Origin: Paludibacter sp.
Lineage (GTDB): Bacteria; Bacteroidota; Bacteroidia; Bacteroidales; Paludibacteraceae
Direction of reading: 5' to 3'
DNA length: 37,948 bases
Assembly: GCA_031292575.1 (NCBI GenBank)
Contig: JARLGX010000038.1
Location: 1 to 37,948, forward strand
Positions 7,640 through 16,004 of this stretch are shown in pieces (positions within the stretch are counted from its first letter, which is position 1; every line of letters begins with the position of its first letter). Below the pieces are notes generated by a model that did not search any database, had not been told where the DNA came from, and saw nothing but the letters and a program-made list of their open reading frames with translations. The translations under genes and the position numbers were made by a program.

Positions 7640-8028
7640 TTGACGAAAAAGACAGAGATGCCTTGGTTACATATCGATTACAGCAGGCTTTTGAAACAAT
7701 TGAATTAGCAAGATTTCTTGTAAAAAATAAAAAGTTAGTGATTGCTGTGAATCGTATTTATTATGGTATGTATTATTCACTTACTGCTTTAGCATTGGCA
7801 ACAGGTTTTGAAACTTCAAAGCATGGTCAACTAATCGGCTGGTTTAATAAGGAATTTATCGCAACCAAAAAAATTGATACAAAATTTGGAAAAATACTGC
7901 GCAACGCATTTCAAAACAGAACCAAAGGCGATTACGATGCATTTATCAGTTTCACTCAGCAAGAAGTTGAAATCATGTTAGGTGAGATGATTGAATTTAT
8001 TGAAGAGATAAAGAAAACACTGTATTAG
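7636..8028 (+). CDS. HEPN-domain protein, candidate toxin (module 3)
   Basis: 130 residues, all helical, with NRIYYGMYYSLTALALATG (the R-x-Y-Y-x-x-x-Y helix of HEPN/UPF0332 proteins) and NRTKGDYDAF (the R-x-x-x-D-Y end motif). I do not see the R-x4-6-H ribonuclease motif that defines HepT-type toxins: there is no histidine after the arginine in NRTKGDYD. It may therefore be a non-nuclease HEPN subtype, and toxicity is uncertain. Start ATG at 7636 overlaps the MNT stop. Confidence 0.78.
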   Translation: MIDEKDRDALVTYRLQQAFETIELARFLVKNKKLVIAVNRIYYGMYYSLTALALATGFETSKHGQLIGWFNKEFIATKKIDTKFGKILRNAFQNRTKGDYDAFISFTQQEVEIMLGEMIEFIEEIKKTLY

Positions 8029-8114
8029 TATTTAATTGTAATATGTTTGTAAGTACTGAAACTTAGTTCTAACCCGACTAAGCAAAAGACAAACCAATAA
8101 ACAGGGAGAAGAAA

Positions 8115-8614
8115 TTCGTGAAAATTCGTGTCATTTGTGCTTAAAAATAATTTCATAATAAAAAATCTAAACTACTAATTACACTAATTGCACGAATTTG
8201 AACAGATATGAGATTATTCCTTCGTGAAATTCGTGTTATTCGTGGTTAAAAATAAATTGATAGTAAAAGAATTAAACCACTAATTGCACGAACCAACGGT
8301 CAACGACCAGAGAGTTTGTTCTGAGTTCTGAGTTTTGAGTAAGGAGTTCTGAGTATAAAAATTCTTCGTGAAAATTCGTGTCATTTGTGCTTAAAAATAA
8401 TTTCATAATAAAAAATCTAAACTACTAATTACACTAATTGCACGAATTAGAACAGATATGAGATTATTCCTTCGTGAAATTCGTGTTATTCGTAGTTAAA
8501 AATAAATTGATAGTAAAAGAATTAAACCACTTATTGCACGAACCAACGGTCAACGACCAGAGAGTTTGTTCTGAGTTTTGAGTAAGGAGTTCTGAGTAAA
8601 GAGCAAAGAGTAAT
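8115..8614 (+). repeat. 250-base tandem duplication of palindromic repeats
   Basis: The block starting at 8115 repeats at 8365, offset exactly 250. Each contains a variant TTCGTG palindrome, then a standard one, the CCAACGGTCAACGACCAG tail and a short run of heptamers. The copies agree almost base for base up to the heptamers, where the first copy (8321-8360) has one extra GAGTTCT unit, and then diverge. No gene is contained. Confidence 0.85.
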
Positions 8615-8770
8615 AAGTTCTGAGTAAAGAGTTCTGAGTTCAGAGTTCAGAGTAAGGAGTAAAGAGTAAAGAGCAAAGAGCGAAGAGTTAAGAGCGAAGA
8701 GTTAAGAGTAAAGAGTAAAGAGCAAAGAGTAAAGAGCAAAGAGTAAGGAGTAAGGAGTTCAGAGCATAGA
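8561..8770 (+). repeat. Heptanucleotide repeat array, copy 5 (longest)
   Basis: About 28 consecutive units in strict 7-base phase: GAGTAAA, GAGCAAA, GAGTTCT, GAGTTCA, GAGTAAG, GAGCGAA, GAGTTAA. Almost every unit starts with GAG. The plus strand is nearly devoid of C, so the strand is strongly purine-biased. Followed by ATTATTAGCTTACGCTGACC as at 5681. Confidence 0.9.
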
Positions 8771-8812
8771 ATTATTAGCTTACGCTGACCGTTGGTTCGT
8801 GAAATCTGTGTG

Positions 8813-9106
8813 CATATGAAAAAATCATTTTACGGATATGAAAAGACATTTTTGCATATGAAAAAATCTTTTTACGGATACGTAAATCGAAATTACGGAT
8901 ATGAAAACTCGCATTACGGTAACGTAAATTGAAATTACGGATATGAAAACTCGCATTACGGTAACGTAAATCGATATTATTCTAAAGGCTTAAGTGAATG
9001 TTCTAAAGACTTGGGTAACGATTCTAAAGGCTTAAGTAGACATTCTGAAGGACACAGTAAGAGTTTTGAAGGACAAGGTTTTGGTTTTGTAGACTTGGGA
9101 AAGAAT
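8813..9106 (+). repeat. 21-base tandem repeat array, 14 units, upstream of rfbF
   Basis: Fourteen contiguous units of exactly 21 bases. Units 1-8 (8813-8980) are based on GGATATGAAAA and GGTAACGTAAAT with ATTAC ends; 33 bases of units 5-6 recur exactly in units 7-8. Units 9-14 (8981-9106) switch to a TCTAAAGGCTTAAGT-type consensus. There are no spacers, so this is not CRISPR. In one frame it reads as heptapeptides (HMKKSFY, GYENSHY, SKGLSRH) from ATG 8816, broken by TGA at 8930-8932, so a functional protein is unlikely unless it restarts. It ends 52 bases before the rfbF start. Together with the blocks above it fills the 1.1-kb gap 8029-9158; only 8029-8114 shows nothing. Confidence 0.9.
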
Positions 9107-9158
9107 AGATATAATTTTCAATACGCAGAAAACATAAATTTTGAAATAATAATTAATT

Positions 9159-9932
9159 ATGAAAGTATTAATTTTGGCTGGTGGACTTGGCTCACGACTT
9201 TCTGAAGAAACAACTTTAAAACCAAAACCAATGGTTGAGATAGGAGGTAAACCTATTTTATGGCACATAATGAAAATCTATTCATCCTATGGATTTAATG
9301 ATTTTGTTATATTGTGCGGGTACAAAGGATATATGATAAAAGAGTATTTTGCAAATTATTATAGTCATATGTCAGATTTGACAATTGATATGAAAAATAA
9401 TACTATTACACATCATGTTAATCATGCAGAACCATGGAAAGTGACTCTTATTAATACAGGTTTAGATACTATGACAGGTAGTCGTATAAAAAAAGTAAAA
9501 GAATACATTAACAATGAACCATTTATGTTGACTTATGGAGATGGAGTCTCTGATGTTAATTTAAACGAACTCTTATCGTTTCACAAAGAGCATGGAAAGG
9601 CAATTACAATGACCTCTGTTCAACCTGAAGGACGTTATGGCTCACTCATTATCGATGGTCAAAACAAGGTGTTATCATTTCAAGAAAAACCAAAAGGAGA
9701 CGGCGCATGGATAAATGCAGGTTTCTTTGTTTGTCAACCTGAAGTACTTGATTATATCCCCGAAGGTGACAAAATTATATTTGAAAAGGAGCCTCTGGAA
9801 AGATTAGCTATCGAAAATCAATTATATACTTTCAAACATGAGGGTTTTTGGAAACCAATGGACACTCAACGTGATAAAAATCAACTAGAATACTTAATTG
9901 AAAATAAAAAAGCACCTTGGATCAAATGGTAA
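9159..9932 (+). CDS. rfbF: Glucose-1-phosphate cytidylyltransferase
   Basis: Makes CDP-glucose from CTP and glucose-1-phosphate, the first step of CDP-linked deoxyhexose synthesis. The 257 residues are the usual family length. The nucleotide-binding loop GGLGSR is at 8-13, followed by KPKPMVEIGGKPILWHIM; the metal-binding GDGVSDV and the sugar-site EGRYGSL, QEKPKGDGAWINAGFFV and EGFWKPMDTQRDK blocks are all present. Its stop overlaps the start of rfbG (TAATG). It is the first gene of the A+T-rich cassette and sits just after the 21-base array. A loose -7-like TAAATTTTG lies at 9134-9142. Also known as ddhA or ascA in Yersinia. Confidence 0.95.
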   Translation: MKVLILAGGLGSRLSEETTLKPKPMVEIGGKPILWHIMKIYSSYGFNDFVILCGYKGYMIKEYFANYYSHMSDLTIDMKNNTITHHVNHAEPWKVTLINTGLDTMTGSRIKKVKEYINNEPFMLTYGDGVSDVNLNELLSFHKEHGKAITMTSVQPEGRYGSLIIDGQNKVLSFQEKPKGDGAWINAGFFVCQPEVLDYIPEGDKIIFEKEPLERLAIENQLYTFKHEGFWKPMDTQRDKNQLEYLIENKKAPWIKW

Positions 9933-11014
9933 TGGTCAACTTATTTAATGGATTCTATAAAAATCGAAAGGTTTTAATAACTGGACACACCGGATTTAAA
10001 GGCTCATGGTTATGTTTACTTCTTAATCAACTTGGAGCTGATATATATGGTTATGCACTTAATCCACCAACTAAGCCATCTTTGTATAATGAGGCTAAAA
10101 TTGATGAATTTGTTCATTCTTACATTGGTGATATACGTGATTATAGCAATTTGCTAGAAGTAATGCTAGAGGTTAATCCAGAAATCATTATTCATATGGC
10201 CGCTCAGCCGTTAGTAAGGGAGTCTTATAAAATACCTAGAGAAACTTATGAAATTAATGTAATGGGTACAGTAAATTTGTTAGATGCAGTAAGACAAGTT
10301 TCAAGTGTGAAAGCAATTGTGAATGTGACCACAGACAAATGCTACGAGAATAGAGAGTGGCATTGGGGTTATCGAGAGAATGAACCAATGGGCGGATATG
10401 ATCCCTATTCAAATAGTAAAGGATGTTCTGAGCTAGTAACCTCATCTTTCAGAAATTCCTTTTTTAATTCAAAAGATTATGAGAAGCATGGTATAGCATT
10501 GGCCTCTGCAAGAGCTGGAAATGTTATTGGAGGTGGAGATTGGGCTGAAGATCGTCTTATACCAGATTTTATTCGTTCAATTATTGAAGGAAATAATTTA
10601 GAAATTAGAAGCCCTTATGCTATTCGACCTTGGCAACATGTGCTTGAACCGCTTTCAGGTTATCTTCTACTATCTAAAATGCTTTACATTTCAGGACCTA
10701 AGTTTGCTTCTAGTTGGAATTTTGGACCAGATGACAAAGATGCCCGAAATGTAGAGTGGATTTCAAAAGAATTGTGTGATAAGTGGGGGAAAGGTGTATC
10801 ATACAATATAGATAATAATCCTCAACCTCATGAAGCGAATTATTTAAAACTTGATTGTTCAAAAGCAAAAAACGAACTTGGTTGGACACCAAGATGGAAT
10901 ATTGAAAAAACAATATATTCAATAATTGAGTGGAATAAACGGTTTATTGCAGGAGACGATATTCGATCAGTTTGTGAGAATCAAATAAGCGATTATTTTA
11001 ATACTCCGAATTAG
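9932..11014 (+). CDS. rfbG: CDP-glucose 4,6-dehydratase
   Basis: Converts CDP-glucose to CDP-4-dehydro-6-deoxyglucose; an extended short-chain dehydrogenase with bound NAD. From ATG 9932 (coupled to the rfbF stop) it has 360 residues, as expected. GHTGFKG is at 18-24, HMAAQPLVRESY follows, TTDKCYEN carries the active-site threonine and aspartate/lysine, and Y159-x3-K163 is the catalytic pair. In-frame ATGs at 9917 and 9926 would add up to five residues. The 63-base gap after it has no obvious terminator, so the operon probably continues. Also called ddhB. Confidence 0.95.
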   Translation: MVNLFNGFYKNRKVLITGHTGFKGSWLCLLLNQLGADIYGYALNPPTKPSLYNEAKIDEFVHSYIGDIRDYSNLLEVMLEVNPEIIIHMAAQPLVRESYKIPRETYEINVMGTVNLLDAVRQVSSVKAIVNVTTDKCYENREWHWGYRENEPMGGYDPYSNSKGCSELVTSSFRNSFFNSKDYEKHGIALASARAGNVIGGGDWAEDRLIPDFIRSIIEGNNLEIRSPYAIRPWQHVLEPLSGYLLLSKMLYISGPKFASSWNFGPDDKDARNVEWISKELCDKWGKGVSYNIDNNPQPHEANYLKLDCSKAKNELGWTPRWNIEKTIYSIIEWNKRFIAGDDIRSVCENQISDYFNTPN

Positions 11015-11077
11015 ATATTAGTGATTAATCGTTAAATGCTAGTATGCTCTTCAATTTATCTTACGAAATAATTACAT

Positions 11078-11950
11078 ATGGAGACAATCAAAACAGTCTT
11101 ATTGACAGGTGCAACAGGTTATCTTGGAAGCAGGTTAATGGAGAAAATGTTGAAAGCAAACTATAGGGTTTGTATTATTAAAAGAGAAAATTCAATATTA
11201 AATCAAATTAAAAATTTTAGAGGAGATTTTAAATTTTACAATAATGATGATGAAAGTATTAAACAAGCGTTTCTTGAGAATAATATTGACTTAATTGTTC
11301 ATACAGCTACATTGTATGGTAGAAAAGGAGAAACTATATTGCAAATTAAAGAAGCAAATTTAGATTTTCCTCTTTTGGTTTTAAAGTATGCAATTGAGTA
11401 TAATGTTGGATATTTTATTAATACAGGAACCTCTTTGCCAATTTACACAAATCAATACGCATTATTTAAAAATCAATTTTCTCAATGTTTAGAGTTTTTA
11501 TCTTCTAAAATCAATGTAATCAATGTTTTATTGGAACACTTTTATGGACCTGGAGATGAAGACTCCAAATTTATAACAGGAATGATTCATAAAATGAAAC
11601 AAAATGTACCGAAAATTGAGTTGACTCTTGGAATTCAAATCCGAGATTTTATTTTTATTGAGGATGTATTAACTGCATATTTTGTTTTGATTAAAAATTT
11701 AGATAAATTTAAGGACTATAATAGTATACCACTTGGTTCTGGAGTTGGAATAACAATTAAAGAAGTTGTAAAATTAATCAAAGTTTATTCAGAAAGTCAT
11801 TCAGAATTGGTATTTGGGGCTATACCAATGCGTGAAACTGAGTTAATGAAGTCTGATGCAAATATATCAAAGTTAAATGAATTAGGTTGGTTTCCTAAAT
11901 ATAGCATTGAAGACGGTTTGAAATTGGTTATTCAATCTGAACATAAATAA
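11078..11950 (+). CDS. RfbJ-like NAD(P)-dependent CDP-4-keto-6-deoxyhexose reductase
   Basis: A 290-residue extended SDR. The cofactor loop GATGYLG is at 11-17 and the catalytic Y127-x3-K131 lies in YALFKNQF. Its best remembered match is CDP-abequose synthase RfbJ: shared blocks include HTATLYGRKG, LLEHFYGPGDEDSKFI, GIQIRDFIFIEDV and the end FGAIPMRETELM ... LNELGW. Predicted role is reduction of C4 of a CDP-4-keto sugar made by RfbG. Abequose itself also needs the 3-dehydrase RfbH, which is not in the window, so the product may keep its 3-hydroxyl. The next gene starts 6 bases after its stop. It could instead be a 4-epimerase-type SDR. Confidence 0.7.
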   Translation: METIKTVLLTGATGYLGSRLMEKMLKANYRVCIIKRENSILNQIKNFRGDFKFYNNDDESIKQAFLENNIDLIVHTATLYGRKGETILQIKEANLDFPLLVLKYAIEYNVGYFINTGTSLPIYTNQYALFKNQFSQCLEFLSSKINVINVLLEHFYGPGDEDSKFITGMIHKMKQNVPKIELTLGIQIRDFIFIEDVLTAYFVLIKNLDKFKDYNSIPLGSGVGITIKEVVKLIKVYSESHSELVFGAIPMRETELMKSDANISKLNELGWFPKYSIEDGLKLVIQSEHK

Positions 11951-11956
11951 TATATT

Positions 11957-12361
11957 ATGAGTTTAGCTTCGAAAATAAAGATTATTGAAAGGACTAGAAT
12001 AGAAGATTCTAGAGGCTGGTTTCTAAAAGTAATTACCGGTAAAGAAGAAAATATACCAAACTATACAGGAGAAATATATCTTACTAATGCTGTTCCAAAT
12101 GAAGCAAAAGGTGGACATTACCATAAAGCGGCAAATGAATGGTTTACATTAATTACAGGAGAATGTGAACTGAAACTTGTTGATTTAATTACATGTGAGA
12201 AATTGAGTATTCAACTTTCAGCTAGCACGCCAAAGACTATTTATGTGCCTACAAATATAGCTCATATTTTCATGAATAACGGTACTGAAGATTTCATTCT
12301 ACTTGCATACACTGATAAATTATATAATCCAACTGATACAATATTATTTTCTGAATTTTAA
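11957..12361 (+). CDS. RmlC-like cupin, putative nucleotide-sugar 3- or 3,5-epimerase
   Basis: 134 residues forming one cupin fold. RIEDSRGWFLKVITG resembles the dTDP-4-dehydrorhamnose 3,5-epimerase entry motif, G52-G53-H54-Y55-H56 matches the catalytic histidine strand, and ITGECELKLVDL and the later IYVPTNIAHIFMN strand complete the fold. It is shorter than RmlC (about 185). Placed between the reductase and a glycosyltransferase in a CDP-sugar operon, it most likely epimerises CDP-4-keto-6-deoxyglucose before reduction. A 3,4-ketoisomerase of FdtA type is the main alternative, but no aminotransferase is nearby. Confidence 0.65.
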   Translation: MSLASKIKIIERTRIEDSRGWFLKVITGKEENIPNYTGEIYLTNAVPNEAKGGHYHKAANEWFTLITGECELKLVDLITCEKLSIQLSASTPKTIYVPTNIAHIFMNNGTEDFILLAYTDKLYNPTDTILFSEF

Positions 12362-12378
12362 TTTAAACGGAGTTGAAA

Positions 12379-13338
12379 ATGAAGTTATCTTTTTGTATAC
12401 CAAGTTTGAATAGACCGGAATATCTATGTCAAACAATAAAATCTATTTGTTCTAATGAAAAGCACAGTTCTGAATTTGAAGTTATAGTGTATAATAATTT
12501 TTCAGATATTCCATATACTATTGTAGAAGAAACAATCAATAGATTATCCTTAAATTACAATATTAATTACAGAGTTGGTACTTCAAGATTAGACATTGAT
12601 CGAAGTATGTTTGAGGCTATAAGATATTCAAAAGGAGATTATTTGTTTTTTATAGGAGATGATGATTTCCTATTAGAAGATGGAATACAAAGTATATTCG
12701 ATTTGATTGAAAAAACGGATTTTGATTTAGCCGTATTTAATGCTATTTTAATTAATGGAACAGAAAATACAAAAAAAGAATTAATTGGTTACTCAGGAAG
12801 AACATATAACCAACTTGATTTAGCCCTAATGGAACTTAAAATATACTGTGCTTATAGTAACATATTAATAAAAAGTAGATATTATATTGAAAGTGACTTT
12901 AAATATTTAATTGGTTCTTCTCATGCTTATGGCTCTTATTGGTTTGCATTTTTTAGAGAGTTTGAAAAAGATATAAACCCAATAATTATTGTTCCAAAAG
13001 AACATGTTGTTTGTATGAGAGCAGTTGTGAAGAATTACAAAATACTTGATGTGATTTACAAAGACATAGATATAGAGTTTAAATTATATTATGCTGTTAT
13101 CGGTGAGAAATCAAAAAAAGTCCTTAAGAAGTTCGAAGAAAATTACTGGAAACAGCACTCTTCGTTAAAAGAATTGGTTTATTATGCTTATTATAAATAT
13201 GATCTTAGAAGTATAAAGCAACTAAATCCCTTATTTTATAAAAAATACTTAATTAAAATTCAACTTTCTATGATAATTGCAGCAATAATTATTCCGGTTT
13301 TAAAACCTGTAAGAGACCAATTCAGGAAAACTAATTAA
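12379..13338 (+). CDS. Family 2 glycosyltransferase, RfbV (abequosyltransferase)-like
   Basis: 319 residues from ATG 12379, which has GGAG at 12369-12372; an upstream TTG at 12373 is less likely. A GT-A fold is indicated by LSFCIPSLNRPEYL at the N-terminus and the metal-binding GDDD in FFIGDDDFLLEDG. The start and the following TIKSI / VIVYNNFSD layout resemble RfbV of Salmonella, which transfers abequose from CDP-abequose; by position it may transfer the CDP-linked sugar made by the genes before it. A hydrophobic C-terminal segment (about 292-308) could associate with the membrane. Acceptor and donor are inferred. Confidence 0.8.
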   Translation: MKLSFCIPSLNRPEYLCQTIKSICSNEKHSSEFEVIVYNNFSDIPYTIVEETINRLSLNYNINYRVGTSRLDIDRSMFEAIRYSKGDYLFFIGDDDFLLEDGIQSIFDLIEKTDFDLAVFNAILINGTENTKKELIGYSGRTYNQLDLALMELKIYCAYSNILIKSRYYIESDFKYLIGSSHAYGSYWFAFFREFEKDINPIIIVPKEHVVCMRAVVKNYKILDVIYKDIDIEFKLYYAVIGEKSKKVLKKFEENYWKQHSSLKELVYYAYYKYDLRSIKQLNPLFYKKYLIKIQLSMIIAAIIIPVLKPVRDQFRKTN

Positions 13339-13395
13339 TTAATTAACGTGTAATATTGATAGAATATATCGAATTTGCTGGAAAGAATATACAAA

Positions 13396-14673
13396 ATGCT
13401 CAACTTTACTACAATATACAAGTCAAATAAATCATCATTTAATAACTTTTCATTGTATTTATTTGCCAATATTGTACAAGTGCTTATTGGGCTATTTATG
13501 AATCCATTATGGGCATCAAATCTATCTCATAAGGATTATGCCATTATGGGTTATTTTGACTCTTTCGGATTATTGATTTTACCATTAATCGGGTTTTCAC
13601 TATTTTCCTATTATTCGAAAGAATATTTTAATTTAGATGAACTGGGTAGAAAAAAACTCCTTTCATCACTTCTATTGTTTCAAATAGGGTTTGGTCTTGT
13701 ATCCATGCTAATTTTACTAGGAGGTTTTAAAATTTATTTTTTAGTAAATAAAATATCATTTCCTTTTTTCCCTTATGCTTTTTTGTCGTTTTTTAAAGTG
13801 TATATTGTTAATATTTATACATTTTATATTCTAAATTTGAAATTAGAAAGAAAGGCGTTGAAATATTTTAAAATTAATGTATATTACGTAGTTTTAAGTA
13901 CTCTTTTAATTTTAATATTTGTAGTATTTCTACACAAAGGAGCTTACGGAAATATGCTTTCTGTTTTTTTGACTGCAACTATCTTCAGTATATATGCATT
14001 ATTTAAACAAATAAGAAAAATTCAAATTGATTTTGATATAATAAAAAAAGCATTGTCTTTTTGTTGGCCATTAATATTTTCTGCAATTTTAACGTATTTT
14101 TTTACAGGATTTGATAAATTGCTTTTAGAAAAAGTAGATGATATTTATCGTTTTGGTTTATATAATGTTGGATTTAAATTTGCATCTTATTTTACAATAT
14201 TTACTTTAACTGTCAATTCAACTTTTGAACCTGATTTTTATGAAGCAATCGCCAATAGAAATAAAGCTAAACTTGTAAAAACAATAATATTGATAAATGC
14301 AATAATAATTATTCCAATTGTCATTTTTTTATTATCCAGTAATTTTATAATTGGAATATTGACAAATTATAGATACAGTGATGCAGCACCATATGCCCGA
14401 ATTCTTGCGGTGTCAAATATTACACAATCAGTAAGCTTTACGCTATCAACCGTCATTATAGCATATGGTTATTCTAAAGTGTCATTAATTGAGAAAATTA
14501 TTGGAACCGCTTTTACAATTGGTATGTATATTTATTTGATTAAAAAATTCGGTTTCATTGGGGCAGCTTGGGGTAATGTCCTTTGTTATTTAGGTATGTC
14601 ATTAATCAGTGGATTGATTCTAATATATTTATATAAAAAAAACAAATCAAGGTATTCAAAAATAAATATTTAA
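13396..14673 (+). CDS. wzx: Wzx-type oligosaccharide flippase
   Basis: Translocates the lipid-linked repeat unit across the inner membrane. About 425 residues from ATG 13396 (a TTG at 13375 would add 7) with roughly 12 hydrophobic helices and the charged cytoplasmic loops of the MOP/PST family. The N-terminal YLFANIVQVLIGLFMNPLWA helix and the central FDKLLLE segment are typical. Sequence is highly variable in this family, so the call rests on topology and its place between sugar enzymes and Wzy. Strongly A+T-rich. Confidence 0.85.
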   Translation: MLNFTTIYKSNKSSFNNFSLYLFANIVQVLIGLFMNPLWASNLSHKDYAIMGYFDSFGLLILPLIGFSLFSYYSKEYFNLDELGRKKLLSSLLLFQIGFGLVSMLILLGGFKIYFLVNKISFPFFPYAFLSFFKVYIVNIYTFYILNLKLERKALKYFKINVYYVVLSTLLILIFVVFLHKGAYGNMLSVFLTATIFSIYALFKQIRKIQIDFDIIKKALSFCWPLIFSAILTYFFTGFDKLLLEKVDDIYRFGLYNVGFKFASYFTIFTLTVNSTFEPDFYEAIANRNKAKLVKTIILINAIIIIPIVIFLLSSNFIIGILTNYRYSDAAPYARILAVSNITQSVSFTLSTVIIAYGYSKVSLIEKIIGTAFTIGMYIYLIKKFGFIGAAWGNVLCYLGMSLISGLILIYLYKKNKSRYSKINI

Positions 14674-14750
14674 CGATTGTATGTATCATATTGCTAAGTG
14701 GTGAAAATGTTTTTTTTAAATATCTCTAATTAAATTTTAAGTATTAAAAA

Positions 14751-15998
14751 ATGAAGATAGTTCATATAAACTTTTGGGATAAACTTGGTGGTGCAGCAAT
14801 AGCTTCAAATCGTTTACACAAAACAATGATTAATATGGGTATTAATTCAAAAATGATTGTTTTTGATAAACTAATTAAGGATGATAAAACAGTTTTTGCA
14901 ATTGATTCCTTTTTTAATAAAATTATTAATTCAATATATAATATAATTGACTCTAGAAGATTAAAAAAATTCCGACCATTTGTTGGTAATTTTAGTATTG
15001 GTACGCTGGGTAAAGATGTAAGTAAACTTGAAATTATTAAGGAAGCTGATGTTATATATATACATTGGATTAATAATAATTTTTTAAGTATTTCAAGTAT
15101 CAATAAATTATTGAATTTGAACAAACCGGTAATTTGGTTTTTACATGATATGTGGCCTTTTACGGGAGGATGCCATCATTCATTTGAATGTATAAAATAT
15201 CAAACTCAATGTGAATCTTGTGATTTATTGAAAAGTAAGAATGCTAAAGATATCTCATTTAAAGACTTGAATTTAAAAATAAAGAAAATTGGATTACCTC
15301 ATACGAACTTACATATTGTGTCACCAAGTAATTGGCTAGCAGAATGTGCAAAAAAAAGTGTTGTTTTTTCCAAAAATAAAATTAGTGTTATTCCGAATCT
15401 AATTGATATAAATAAATATAAACCAATAAATAAGGAATATGCAAGAAAAATTTTAAATTTACCTTGTGATGGAAAAATCATTCTTTTTGGGGCTGATATG
15501 GGTTTAAATAATCCCTATAAGGGATGGAGTTATTTAAAAGAAGCACTAATGAGAATTGATTTTCCATTTTCGATTCTCACTTTTGGAGGGGAGTCCCAAG
15601 AGAATTCACTTAATGACTTTCCTTTTATAATTTATAATCAAGGGAGATTATTTGATGATTATTCTCTAATGTTGCTCTATAATGCTTGTGATGTTTTTGT
15701 TATTCCTTCATTAGCTGAAGCTTTCGGTCAAACTGCCTTAGAAGCAACTTCATGTGGAACTCCTGTTGTAGGTTTTAATGTTGGAGGAATACCAGATATA
15801 ATTCAACATAAAAAAAATGGATATTTGGCAAAATATAGAGATGCCGTAGATTTACAAGCAGGCATTGAGTGGGTGTTAAATAATACGAGATACGATGAAT
15901 TATGTAAAGACTGTAGAGATTTTGCTGTAAAAACATTTTCATCGGAGAAAGTTGTTAAACAACATATTGAAGTTATCTCAACTTTAATTCTATCATAA
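14751..15998 (+). CDS. Family 4 glycosyltransferase (GT-B, WcaC-like)
   Basis: 415 residues, retaining GT4. The N-terminal Rossmann half starts KIVHINFWDKLGGAAIAS, followed by VIYIHWINNNFLS and WFLHDMWPFTGGCHHSFEC, a block typical of capsule GT4 enzymes of this subgroup, with paired cysteines near 144-163 that might bind metal. The C-terminal nucleotide-sugar domain has the E-x7-E motif (E323, E331) in EAFGQTALEA and GTPVVGFNVGGIPDII. Acceptor and donor unknown. It begins 78 bases after wzx; the next gene starts 6 bases after its stop. Confidence 0.88.
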   Translation: MKIVHINFWDKLGGAAIASNRLHKTMINMGINSKMIVFDKLIKDDKTVFAIDSFFNKIINSIYNIIDSRRLKKFRPFVGNFSIGTLGKDVSKLEIIKEADVIYIHWINNNFLSISSINKLLNLNKPVIWFLHDMWPFTGGCHHSFECIKYQTQCESCDLLKSKNAKDISFKDLNLKIKKIGLPHTNLHIVSPSNWLAECAKKSVVFSKNKISVIPNLIDINKYKPINKEYARKILNLPCDGKIILFGADMGLNNPYKGWSYLKEALMRIDFPFSILTFGGESQENSLNDFPFIIYNQGRLFDDYSLMLLYNACDVFVIPSLAEAFGQTALEATSCGTPVVGFNVGGIPDIIQHKKNGYLAKYRDAVDLQAGIEWVLNNTRYDELCKDCRDFAVKTFSSEKVVKQHIEVISTLILS

Positions 15999-16004
15999 AT
16001 ACTT

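Noticed and set aside
4698-8028. A complete mobile element carrying the three toxin-like modules
   Set aside because: No transposase, integrase or clear terminal inverted repeats were found around the modules; only direct repeats are visible.
8813-9106. CRISPR array
   Set aside because: The 21-base units are contiguous with no unique spacers, and no cas genes are in the window.
9011-9205. 64-residue plus-strand ORF
   Set aside because: It is the open remainder of the 21-base repeat array and runs into rfbF in another frame; the upstream part has an in-frame TGA.
11078-11950. Naming the reductase as abequose synthase (rfbJ)
   Set aside because: Similarity is good, but the RfbH step needed for abequose is absent from the window, so the specific product is not supported.
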